Below are positions 27,312 through 35,124 of a stretch of DNA of 64,000 nucleotides, piece by piece. This stretch comes from Azovibrio restrictus DSM 23866. GTDB taxonomy: Bacteria > Pseudomonadota > Gammaproteobacteria > Burkholderiales > Rhodocyclaceae. The stretch lies in NCBI RefSeq assembly GCF_000429665.1, contig NZ_AUCH01000007.1:1-64000 (forward strand), in the 5' to 3' direction. Each line of letters opens with the position of its first letter. The stretch's first letter is position 1. The notes beneath the pieces are model-generated. The model worked only from the letters and a program-made list of their open reading frames with translations, did no database searches and had not been told where the DNA came from. Made by a program: the position numbers and the translations under genes.

Positions 27312-27854
27312 TCACTGCACAACGGCTCCCAGCACAACAGCAACGGCCCGGGATATCTCGGCAAGCTGCTCACCATAAGGAATACCCACGCTCCTGATCC
27401 GAGCCATAACCCGGCCCACATCCCGTGCGCCACTGGCCTGGACAAACTGGATTGCCTCATGAACCCGTTGATCGATCTGCTCCTTTGACAGGGGCAGGAG
27501 CACCGGGGCTTCTATCGAAATCCTGAAGCTCTCAAAGCTGGACAGAGCATTGGCCACCACGGTTCCGGAAAAGGCTAGCGGAATGGATTTTTCCGTGCCC
27601 GAACCGAAGCTTATCTCTTCGATATCCACCGGGTGATGGCAACCATGGAAGTAAATTGATGCCCCCTCCGGATTGTCCGCCAGGACGGTCATTCCCTGCA
27701 GCTGACGTAAATCGGGCACCCCGATCAAATCGTAGCGAATGGAGGTCTCCACCCTTTCGCCCTGATAGAGAAATGGCTCAAGAAAAATCTTCAACTCACC
27801 CCACTCCGGCCAGAAAACACCATGACTGGGCTTGATATCGGCAGCAGAGAGCAT
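27312..27854 (-). CDS. hypothetical protein (possible YqeY-like tail)
   Basis: A 180-residue soluble protein I do not recognise. The first ~120 residues look beta-rich (WGELKIFLEPFLYQGERVE, then VTVLADNPEG-like strands). The last ~55, with EAIQFVQASGARDVGRVMARI, weakly resemble the GatB/YqeY helical domain, which typically has a GA-S-x-x-DMGKVM pattern; that is a loose likeness only. ATG 27854 follows AGGTGA and is preferred to the GTG at 27866. It lies 70 bp downstream of the macro-domain gene in the lower-GC islet beside the tRNA genes. Confidence 0.6.
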   Translation of the reverse strand: MLSAADIKPSHGVFWPEWGELKIFLEPFLYQGERVETSIRYDLIGVPDLRQLQGMTVLADNPEGASIYFHGCHHPVDIEEISFGSGTEKSIPLAFSGTVVANALSSFESFRISIEAPVLLPLSKEQIDQRVHEAIQFVQASGARDVGRVMARIRSVGIPYGEQLAEISRAVAVVLGAVVQ

Positions 27855-27924
27855 GTGAGCAATCACCTATTTTGAGGTCCCGAAAAACCGCAATCGGAAG
27901 GGCCGGGCGCCAAGGAACGAAATA

Positions 27925-28404
27925 TCAGCCACGCCGCCCCCTGCGATAGCGAACAACCGTGACCTCGGCAGCCGAATCCAGGGTGGCGAAGGCATCCAGC
28001 ATCAGTTGCAAGGCCCCATCCTCGCCAAACCCCCCGGTTCCCGCGCCGATGACCGGAAACGCAACGGACCGGAACTGGTGGCCGTGAACCAGGGACATGG
28101 CTGAAGCCACCGCCCCCTTGATCGATTTCCGGGAGGCGCGCCAGAGCATGCTGATGCCGGCCACATGGATGATCGCCTGGTAGGGAAGCCGGCCCGCCGA
28201 AGTCAGCACGGCGCCGCCGAGGGGAATGGGCCCGAGACGGCCCAGTTCCAGGAAAGGTCCATACCCGCCCCGACGTTTGATGGCGCCGGAAACTCCCTGG
28301 GGCACGAGCAGCCACCAGGGAATGATGTTTCTGTTCCAGGCGTTGACGATGACCTCCACGTCCTGGTCCAGCAGATCCCCATCGAGTACGCGCGGCATGA
28401 CCAT
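27925..28404 (-). CDS. macro-domain protein
   Basis: A 159-residue protein consisting of one macro domain, a fold that binds or hydrolyses ADP-ribose derivatives. Visible signatures are DGDLLDQDVEVIVNAWN (NAWN where canonical members have NAAN), an IPWWLLVPQGVSGAIK loop, IIHVAG, and the FPVIGAGTGGFGEDGAL loop that contacts phosphate. It could reverse ADP-ribosylation or bind NAD metabolites; the activity is not established. An in-frame ATG at 28398 is an alternative start. It sits between the unknown gene and the PhyH-like gene on the same strand. Confidence 0.8.
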   Translation of the reverse strand: MVMPRVLDGDLLDQDVEVIVNAWNRNIIPWWLLVPQGVSGAIKRRGGYGPFLELGRLGPIPLGGAVLTSAGRLPYQAIIHVAGISMLWRASRKSIKGAVASAMSLVHGHQFRSVAFPVIGAGTGGFGEDGALQLMLDAFATLDSAAEVTVVRYRRGRRG

Positions 28405-28453
28405 GGTGCCGGCTATCGTCGAAACCGGAAGGGGCGGGACATGGGGCGCGCCC

Positions 28454-29215
28454 TCAGGGGAGAAGCGCAGCGTTCATGGCGGGAACAGCTTCTTCCCGCC
28501 GCCCTCCATCGGCTAAAGGCACCGCATAGCGCCACTGCAAACCCAGGGGCAGGACCGGGGGGCCAAACAGGAAATGCAGGACACGCCGGAGGCTGGTGCC
28601 GCTGGCTTTGGAGGATGCGTGGAGCAGCAAGGGGCTCATCACCAAGGCACTGCCAATCTCCGCGACGCACTCAACTTCCTTGAACTTGTGTTTTTCCACC
28701 GCCGCCGACGCCGGATCAATAAGTCCCAGGCGATGGGAACCGCTATAGACGCGCACCGGCCCATCATGCTCGTCACAGGGGTCAAGATGAACCCGGACGG
28801 CTACCAGTTGCTCCAGTATTTCCGGAGGTGACTGGACAAAAAGCTCCCCCTCCTTTTCTGACCAACCCCGCAATCCAGGGTGCGCTATTTTCTCCCGGAC
28901 CGCGATGCTCAAATCCTGGTGGGTCGGCACGATCCAGTTTCTCTGGACTGATTTCTCGAAATAAGTGCACTGGACCGCCACTGCATGCGGAGCAATGATT
29001 CCGGTCAGGGACGCAGAGTTGCCGATACGCTTGGCAATTTCCCTGCACCAGGGCTCCTCCAGCAAACAACGGGAACCCGCTGAACCATGCGCTTCAAGGG
29101 AAAATCGAGCCGCCAGGGCAGAACACTCGTCCTGCGGCAAAAGATTCTGGACAAGTGCAAATCCTTCCATAGCAAACGAGGTCACATGCATGGTTTTCTC
29201 AGCCTGATGATCCAT
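28454..29215 (-). CDS. phytanoyl-CoA dioxygenase (PhyH) family protein
   Basis: A 253-residue non-heme Fe(II)/2-oxoglutarate oxygenase-like protein. The H-x-D iron ligands are in PTHQDLS, followed by VRVHLDPCDEHDGPVRVYSGSHR, typical of PhyH, and the distal His is probably in MSPLLLHASS, with a nearby SLRRVLHF Arg for 2-oxoglutarate. The substrate is unknown. An ATG at 29191 with GAG upstream is an alternative start. First of three same-strand genes in the islet; about 210 bp upstream hold no gene. Confidence 0.8.
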   Translation of the reverse strand: MDHQAEKTMHVTSFAMEGFALVQNLLPQDECSALAARFSLEAHGSAGSRCLLEEPWCREIAKRIGNSASLTGIIAPHAVAVQCTYFEKSVQRNWIVPTHQDLSIAVREKIAHPGLRGWSEKEGELFVQSPPEILEQLVAVRVHLDPCDEHDGPVRVYSGSHRLGLIDPASAAVEKHKFKEVECVAEIGSALVMSPLLLHASSKASGTSLRRVLHFLFGPPVLPLGLQWRYAVPLADGGRREEAVPAMNAALLP

Positions 29216-29426
29216 GAAGTTTTATTCCAGGGTTTGCCGCAATGACGGCTTCCAGCGCACCGAAGCCGCTCTCCAGAAAATGCATGGTGCCATGGGCCGC
29301 GCCATGCCAACGACGTGAGGATTGTGCCAGCAGCGCTGGCCATTGTCATGTCGCGGCGCCTTTCCCCGCCTGTCCTGCGGCCAGCCTTGTCAGTCCGACG
29401 AGCACTCGCGGCGGCTGACGCTGGCT

Positions 29427-30617
29427 TCAGACGGCTCCCGCACGCCGCAGGGCTGCCACGGCTTCAGGGGTATAGCCCAGCTCCCCCAACACCTTGTCCG
29501 TATGCTCCCCCAGTTCCGGCCCCAGCCAGTCGGTGCCGCCGGGTGTGGCGGAGAGCTTGGGGACGATGCCCGGCATCTTGAATTCCCGGCCGTCCGGCAG
29601 GGTGGCGCTGCGGATCATCTCCCGGGCCAGAAACTGGGGGTCGGTGACCATGTCGGCGATGGAATAGACGCTGGAAGCTGGCACCTCGGCAGCTTCCAGC
29701 ACCGCCAGCACCTGGGCGCCGTCGTGCTCGGCCACCCAGGTGTCGATGACCCCGTAGATTTCGTCCCGGCGGGCGTCCCGGCCGGCGTTGTCGGCCAGGC
29801 CGGGATCATCGGCCAGGTCCGGGCGGCCGATGGCTTGCATCAGGCGCTTGAAGATGGCGTCCCCGTTGGCGCCGATGGTGATGTGGCGGCCGTCCCGGGC
29901 GGTGTGGGTGTTGGAGGGGGTGATGCCGGGCATGATGTTGCCAGTGCGTTCGCGCACGAAACCGAACACGTCGAACTCGGGCAGCATGGATTCCATCATG
30001 GCGAACACGGCTTCGTAGAGGGCCACGTCCACCACCTGCCCCTGGCCCCCCTGCACTTCCCGGTGGCGGAGGGCCATCAGGGCGCCGATGGCGGCCCAGA
30101 GGGCGGCGATGGAGTCGCCGATGGAGATGCCGGTGCGCACCGGCGGCCGGTCGGCGAAGCCGGTGATGTAGCGCAGCCCGCCCATGCTCTCGCCCACGGC
30201 GCCGAAGCCGGGCTGATCCTGCATGGGGCCGGTCTGGCCGAAGCCGGAGAGGCGCACCATCACCAGGGCCGGGTTCACAGCATGGATTGCGTCCCAGCCG
30301 AAGCCCAGCTTTTCCAGCACCCCGGGACGGAAGTTCTCCACCAGGATGTCGGTTTCGGCCAGGAGCCGCTGCAGGATTGCCTTGCCTTCCGGATGTTTCA
30401 GGTTGAGGGTCAGGGATTCCTTGTTGCGGGACTGGATGAACCACCACAGGGAAGTGCCCTGGTAGAGCTTGCGCCACTTGCGCAGGGGGTCGCCCCCGTC
30501 CGGGGATTCCACCTTGATCACCCGGGCCCCGAATTCGGCCAGGATGCGGGTGCAGAAAGGGCCGGCGATCAGGGAGCCCAGCTCCAGGACCCGCACGCCA
30601 TCCAGGGGTTTGCTCAT
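29427..30617 (-). CDS. CaiB/BaiF family CoA transferase (class III)
   Basis: A 396-residue class III CoA transferase, moving CoA between carboxylic acids. Signatures are RVLELGSLIAGPFCTRILAEFGARVIKVE at the N-terminus, ENFRPGVLEKLG, and the catalytic Asp in TGISIGDSIAALWAAIGAL. The substrate cannot be read from sequence; formyl/oxalyl, carnitine and aromatic succinates are family options. It starts 3 bp after the murI stop, so it shares a transcript with a cell-wall gene. Confidence 0.9.
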   Translation of the reverse strand: MSKPLDGVRVLELGSLIAGPFCTRILAEFGARVIKVESPDGGDPLRKWRKLYQGTSLWWFIQSRNKESLTLNLKHPEGKAILQRLLAETDILVENFRPGVLEKLGFGWDAIHAVNPALVMVRLSGFGQTGPMQDQPGFGAVGESMGGLRYITGFADRPPVRTGISIGDSIAALWAAIGALMALRHREVQGGQGQVVDVALYEAVFAMMESMLPEFDVFGFVRERTGNIMPGITPSNTHTARDGRHITIGANGDAIFKRLMQAIGRPDLADDPGLADNAGRDARRDEIYGVIDTWVAEHDGAQVLAVLEAAEVPASSVYSIADMVTDPQFLAREMIRSATLPDGREFKMPGIVPKLSATPGGTDWLGPELGEHTDKVLGELGYTPEAVAALRRAGAV

Positions 30618-30620
30618 GTC

Positions 30621-31400
30621 TCAGATACTCCAGGATTCAACCGGGAGGGGCGCCCCCCAGAGCCGGGCCACGGTCTCCCGCACCTGCAGGGGATTGCCGC
30701 TGGTGGCCAGCTGCAGCTGACCATGGCCGCCCAGGTGGCTTTCGCCCTGGAGGCGGCGTTCCACCTGGCGGGCCACGGCTTCGCCGGTATCGACAATGGT
30801 GACCCCGGGAGCCAGGCGGGCGGCGATGCCGGCCCGCACCCAGGGATAGTGGGTGCAGCCCAGCACCACCACGTCGGCCCCGGCCTGGGCCAGGGGGGTG
30901 ACGTATTCATCCAGCAGGGCGGCCACCCGGGGGCTGTCCGGCCCCTGGGTTTCGATGGCGTCGGCCAGCCCCGGGCAGGCCTGGGGAATCACCCGCACCG
31001 TGCCGGCGTGGGTCTGCACCAGACGCTGGAAACGGGCGCTGGCCAGGGTACGGGTGGTGGCCAGCACCCCCACCACGCCGCTGCGGGTCAGGCTGGCGGC
31101 CGGTTTCACGGCGGGCTCCAGGGCCACCACGGGCCGGAGGGTGGAGGCCCGGATCAGCTCGGCGGCCGCCGCCGTGGCGGTATTGCAGGCCACCACGATG
31201 GCCTTGGCGCCCCGGGCCACCAGGGCAGCGGTGATGGCCTGGCCCCGGGCCTGGATGAAGGATTCGGGACGATCCCCATAGGGCAGGTAGCGGGTGTCGG
31301 CAAAATAGACAAAGTCCTCCTGCGGCAGACGGCTACGCAAGGCGCGCAGCACGGTCAAACCGCCGAGACCGGAATCAAAGACGGCAATGGGCTGAGTCAA
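30621..31400 (-). CDS. murI: glutamate racemase
   Basis: A ~259-residue enzyme making D-glutamate for peptidoglycan. Catalytic cysteines are in VACNTATAAA and LGCTHYPW, and AVFDSGLGGLTVL is the N-terminal signature. There is no ATG at the conserved start. A TTG at 31400 (then Thr-Gln-Pro) gives the usual length; another TTG at 31484 extends the frame with ~28 non-conserved residues. Upstream gene of the CoA transferase. Confidence 0.92.
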   Translation of the reverse strand: MTQPIAVFDSGLGGLTVLRALRSRLPQEDFVYFADTRYLPYGDRPESFIQARGQAITAALVARGAKAIVVACNTATAAAAELIRASTLRPVVALEPAVKPAASLTRSGVVGVLATTRTLASARFQRLVQTHAGTVRVIPQACPGLADAIETQGPDSPRVAALLDEYVTPLAQAGADVVVLGCTHYPWVRAGIAARLAPGVTIVDTGEAVARQVERRLQGESHLGGHGQLQLATSGNPLQVRETVARLWGAPLPVESWSI

Positions 31401-31567
31401 GGGAAATCCGTATGGGCGCGCTAGGCTGGTACTGGCTGGCTGAAAAGTCGTCAACACCTGGGGGCCAGGCCCTGGCAGCGGCAAACAAGACGCAGCGGGG
31501 ATAGGGCCACCAAGTATCGACCGGCATTATGCCATTTCTGGCGCGCAAGCTTGCCTTGCGCCTCTGC

Positions 31568-31876
31568 TCAGGCGGCCCGGTTGAGCACGGCAAGCACGGG
31601 CCGCTCGCCGGCTCCTTTTTTCAGGGTCAGGTAGCGCAGGCAGGAAACCCGCAGAAACGAGGCGAAGTTGTCGATCTCACCTCGATATTCCAGCAGCTCG
31701 TCGTACAGCTTGGCGATCAGCTGGTTGGTCGTGAAACCGTCGCTGGCTGCCAGTTCCGCAAGAATTTCCCAGAACAGGTTTTCCAGGCGGATCTTGGTGA
31801 CGCAACCGTGAATGCGCAAGGAGCGCGAACGCGACTCGTAGAGGATGGGATCGGCCTTGACGTAAAGCTCGCACAT
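31568..31876 (-). CDS. ribbon-helix-helix domain protein
   Basis: A 102-residue protein. The middle, RSLRIHGCVTKIRLENLFWEILAELAASDGFTTNQLIAKLYDEL, looks like a ribbon-helix-helix module of the kind in RHH_4 proteins, suggesting DNA binding or antitoxin-like regulation. GGGGAG lies just upstream of ATG 31876; the much longer open frame upstream is not supported. It lies 52 bp downstream of the PfpI gene. No toxin partner is visible. Confidence 0.75.
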   Translation of the reverse strand: MCELYVKADPILYESRSRSLRIHGCVTKIRLENLFWEILAELAASDGFTTNQLIAKLYDELLEYRGEIDNFASFLRVSCLRYLTLKKGAGERPVLAVLNRAA

Positions 31877-31928
31877 GCAACGCTCCCCGCAGTGATGGGC
31901 GGCCATGGGTGGCCGCCCTGCTCGGACA

Positions 31929-32510
31929 TCAGGCTTCGATACGCGTTCCCAGCACCTGCAGGAACTTGGCCAGCCAGTCGGGATGTGCCGGCCAGGCGGG
32001 CGCCGTGACCAGGTTACCGTCCACATGGGCCTGATCGACCGGAATTTCGGCATAGCTGCCGCCACTGGCGGTGACTTCCGGCGCACAGGCCGGATAGGCG
32101 CTGCACGAGCGCCCCTGCAGCACGCCGGCAGCGCTAAGCAACTGGGCCCCGTGGCAGATCGCGGCAATCGGCTTGTTGGCGCCGGCAAAATGCTGGACGG
32201 CCGCAATCACCCGGGGATTGAGGCGCAGGTACTCCGGAGCACGGCCGCCGGGGATGACCAGGGCGTCGTAGCTGGCGACGTCGAGTTCATCGAAACTGGC
32301 GTTCAGCGTGAAATAGTGACCCGGCTTCTCGGAATAGGTCTGATCGCCCTCGAAGTCGTGAATCGCCGTGCGTACCTGCTCACCGGCCTTCTTGCCCGGA
32401 CAGGCGGCATGCACGACATGCCCGACCATCAGCAGCGCCTGGAAGGGCACCATGGTCTCGTAGTCTTCGGTGAAATCGCCGGTCAGCATCAGGATTTTCT
32501 TGATGGCCAT
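31929..32510 (-). CDS. DJ-1/PfpI family protein
   Basis: A 193-residue class I glutamine-amidotransferase-like protein. The nucleophile elbow is AAICHGAQLL with the cysteine of DJ-1/PfpI members, and ALVIPGGRAPEYLR supplies the preceding acidic loop. Members act as glyoxalases, deglycases or chaperone/protease-like stress proteins; which applies here is unknown. ATG 32510 follows GGAGAC; the ATG at 32522 lies too near that site. Confidence 0.87.
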   Translation of the reverse strand: MAIKKILMLTGDFTEDYETMVPFQALLMVGHVVHAACPGKKAGEQVRTAIHDFEGDQTYSEKPGHYFTLNASFDELDVASYDALVIPGGRAPEYLRLNPRVIAAVQHFAGANKPIAAICHGAQLLSAAGVLQGRSCSAYPACAPEVTASGGSYAEIPVDQAHVDGNLVTAPAWPAHPDWLAKFLQVLGTRIEA

Positions 32511-32642
32511 GTTTGTCTCCATTGTGGGTATAGGAGCGCCTATCTTGAACCCGTTGACCGCCCACCGGGTAGCAACCCGGTACTACGACAAGGCCCCGGC
32601 CAGCCTGTCCCACAGGGGACAGCTGGTCCGGGGCCGTGGCAA

Positions 32643-33884
32643 CTACATGCGGGCGATCATGGCCTCGCCAAAGCCGGAGCAGGACACCTCGTTGGCCCCT
32701 TCCAGCAACCGGGCGAAGTCGTAGGTCACCTGCTTGTCGCCAATGGCGGCCTCCATGGCCTTGATCACCAGATCGGCGGCTTCCTTCCAGCCCAGGTGAC
32801 GCAGCATCATCTCGGCGGACAGGATCAGGGAGCCGGGATTCACCTTGTCCAGGCCGGCATACTTGGGTGCCGTGCCATGGGTGGCTTCAAAACAGGCGTA
32901 CAGGTCCGAAATGTTGGCCCCCGGCGCGATGCCGATGCCGCCCACCTGGGCCGCCAGGGCGTCGGAGATGTAGTCGCCATTGAGATTGGTGGTGGCGATC
33001 ACGTCATACTCGGCCGGACGCAGCAGGATCTGCTGCAGGAAGGCGTCGGCAATGGAATCCTTGATGATGATCTCGCGGCCGCTGTGGGGGTTCCTGACCT
33101 TGCACCAGGGGCCGCCGTCGATGGGCTCGGCGCCGAACTCGTCCCGGGCCAGCTGGTAGGCGGCATCCCGGAACAGGCCTTCGGTGAACTTCATGATGTT
33201 GCCCTTGTGCACGATGGTCACCGACTTGCGGTCGTTGGCAATCGCGTAGCGGATCGCGGCCCGCACCAGGCGCTGGCTGCCCTCGATGGAAACGGGCTTG
33301 ATGCCGATGCCGGAGGTTTCCGGGAAACGGATCTTCCTGACCCCCATTTCGTCCTGCAGGAACTTGATGACCTTCTGCACGCCTTCCGACCCGGCCGCCC
33401 ACTCGATGCCGGCGTAGATGTCCTCGGTGTTCTCCCGGAAGATCACCATGTTGGTCAGCTCCGGATGCTTCAGGGGCGAAGGGACCCCCTTGAAATAGCG
33501 CACCGGCCGCACACACTGGTACAGGTCCAGCTCCTGGCGCAGGGCCACGTTCAGGGAACGGATGCCGCCCCCCACCGGCGTGGTCATGGGGCCCTTGATG
33601 GACACCGAGTATTCCTTCAGGGCATCGAAGGTTTCCTTGGGCAGCCACTGGTCGGCACCGTAGAGGCGGGTGGATTTCTCCCCCGCATAGACCTCCATCC
33701 AGTGAATCCGGCGGGCCCCGCCATAGGCCTTGGCCACCGCCGCATCAATCACCTTGATCATCACCGGGGTGATATCGACGCCGATGCCGTCCCCTTCGAT
33801 GAAGGGAATGATGGGGTTGTCCGGCGTAGCCTGGCCCGGAACGATCTTCGCGCCGCCCTGGGGCACCTTGATGTGAGAACTCAT
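32643..33884 (-). CDS. icd: NADP-dependent isocitrate dehydrogenase, dimeric type
   Basis: A 413-residue TCA-cycle enzyme converting isocitrate to 2-oxoglutarate with NADP. It carries the substrate loop GGGIRSLNVALRQELD, with Ser110 equivalent to E. coli Ser113, the residue phosphorylated by AceK, and VIFRENTEDIYAGIEW, then TTNLNGDYISDALAAQVGG. AGGAG precedes ATG 33884. aceK lies ~9 kb away and a monomeric isozyme ~1.2 kb away. The 233 bp upstream contain no gene. Confidence 0.96.
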   Translation of the reverse strand: MSSHIKVPQGGAKIVPGQATPDNPIIPFIEGDGIGVDITPVMIKVIDAAVAKAYGGARRIHWMEVYAGEKSTRLYGADQWLPKETFDALKEYSVSIKGPMTTPVGGGIRSLNVALRQELDLYQCVRPVRYFKGVPSPLKHPELTNMVIFRENTEDIYAGIEWAAGSEGVQKVIKFLQDEMGVRKIRFPETSGIGIKPVSIEGSQRLVRAAIRYAIANDRKSVTIVHKGNIMKFTEGLFRDAAYQLARDEFGAEPIDGGPWCKVRNPHSGREIIIKDSIADAFLQQILLRPAEYDVIATTNLNGDYISDALAAQVGGIGIAPGANISDLYACFEATHGTAPKYAGLDKVNPGSLILSAEMMLRHLGWKEAADLVIKAMEAAIGDKQVTYDFARLLEGANEVSCSGFGEAMIARM

Positions 33885-34117
33885 TGGCAACTCCTGTACT
33901 TGTTATCCGGTAACAGGACGGTCCCCCGCCCCAGCCGCACACCCGGGTCCCGCCCCGGGTGGCCCGGCCGATTATGGGGCAAACCCGGCCAGGGAGGGAA
34001 TGCCAAAAGCGCCCTGGAAAGCAAAGAAAAACCCACTATTTCCCGCCTGGAACCAGGGCATTTCCGGCCACGGTACAGCGAGCGACCGGGGCCTCTGGCC
34101 CCAGGGCCCCGGCAAGC

Positions 34118-34927
34118 TTACTGGGCCGGGGCGGCGGCAATACGCTTTTCCAGTTTCTTGGCGGCATCGGTGCGCCCCACCTGGCGGTAGGCTGCGGCCA
34201 GCTTTTTCATCTGGCCCAGGGTGGACCAGTGGGTAGCGCCCCTGGACTTGGTGTTGATGTCCACGGCCCGCTTGTAGAGTGGAACGGCCTTGTCATGCTG
34301 CCCTTCCGCCGTATAAACATCGGCCAGCTCGACCAGGGCATCGACGATGTCCTGGCTATGGGGACCAGAGTGCTTTTCCCAAATGCTCAGGTTGCGCACC
34401 TGCAGCTGTTCCGCCCGGGGCAGATTCGGTGCCTGGCGCTGGTAGAACTGGGACAACTCGGACAGGGTAGGCGTCAGCTCCAGGCTGTCGGCCCCCAGGG
34501 CTCGCTCGCGGATGCTCAGGATGCGTTCGAGCAGCGGGCCGTTTTCGGAAGCCTGGCCCATGGCGTTGAGCAGCACCAGGCGCTCCAGGGTATTGGCAAT
34601 TTCCGGATCATCCTTGCCCAGGGTCTGTTCGTACAAGGCCATGGACTGCTGGTAGTAATCTCGTGCTTTTCCCGGGTCTCCCATGCCCGCGTAGGTCTCG
34701 CCCAGATTTCTCAGACAGTTGGCCACGGCCGGGCTTTTTTCCCCGTCACTGCTTCTGGCACTCTTCAGGGCCTGTTGCGCCAGGGCCAGCCCCCCTTGCG
34801 GATCGCCACTGCGATAGACATCGTTGGACTGTTCCACCAGTTGCTCCCAACGGGGCTGGGCCTGGGTGAACGTGGAGGCCGTCATCAGCGCGGCGCTGCA
34901 AAAGAGAATGGCGAGTTTCCTGTTCAT
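34118..34927 (-). CDS. secreted tetratricopeptide-repeat protein
   Basis: A 269-residue protein with an N-terminal signal peptide (LAILFCSAALMTASTFTQA) and about four to five TPR or Kinesin-light-chain-like repeats (VANCLRNLGETYAGMGDPGKARDYYQQSMALYEQ, then DALVELADVYTAEGQHDKAVPLYKRA). It probably forms a periplasmic protein-binding scaffold; the partner is unknown. AGGA precedes ATG 34927. It lies between the two isocitrate dehydrogenase genes on the same strand but with its own gaps. Confidence 0.8.
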   Translation of the reverse strand: MNRKLAILFCSAALMTASTFTQAQPRWEQLVEQSNDVYRSGDPQGGLALAQQALKSARSSDGEKSPAVANCLRNLGETYAGMGDPGKARDYYQQSMALYEQTLGKDDPEIANTLERLVLLNAMGQASENGPLLERILSIRERALGADSLELTPTLSELSQFYQRQAPNLPRAEQLQVRNLSIWEKHSGPHSQDIVDALVELADVYTAEGQHDKAVPLYKRAVDINTKSRGATHWSTLGQMKKLAAAYRQVGRTDAAKKLEKRIAAAPAQ

Positions 34928-35069
34928 GATCATCCTGTCGTGAAAGCCGGGCCGAACCGCAGCCCGTAAAGGGTTGCAGAGAACCCGGTGGCAAAGAACC
35001 GGACGATATCATTCAAATGTCATTGCCCGGAAGCATGACGGCCATCCCAGCGTGCGGGTGATCAAGGAT

Positions 35070-35097
35070 AAAAAAACGGAGGTCCGGGGACCTCCGT
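35070..35097 (-). terminator. terminator of the monomeric isocitrate dehydrogenase gene
   Basis: A 10-bp perfect stem (35088-35097 with 35076-35085) is followed on the minus strand by seven T, 28 bp beyond the idh stop codon. Confidence 0.9.
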
Positions 35098-35124
35098 CTT
35101 GCTTTAGTGCTGCGGCGCCGAGGT

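Noticed and set aside
29322..31424. A 700-codon frame antisense to the CoA transferase and murI
   Set aside because: Low-complexity Gly/His/Gln composition typical of antisense frames in high-GC DNA; both genes below it are certain.
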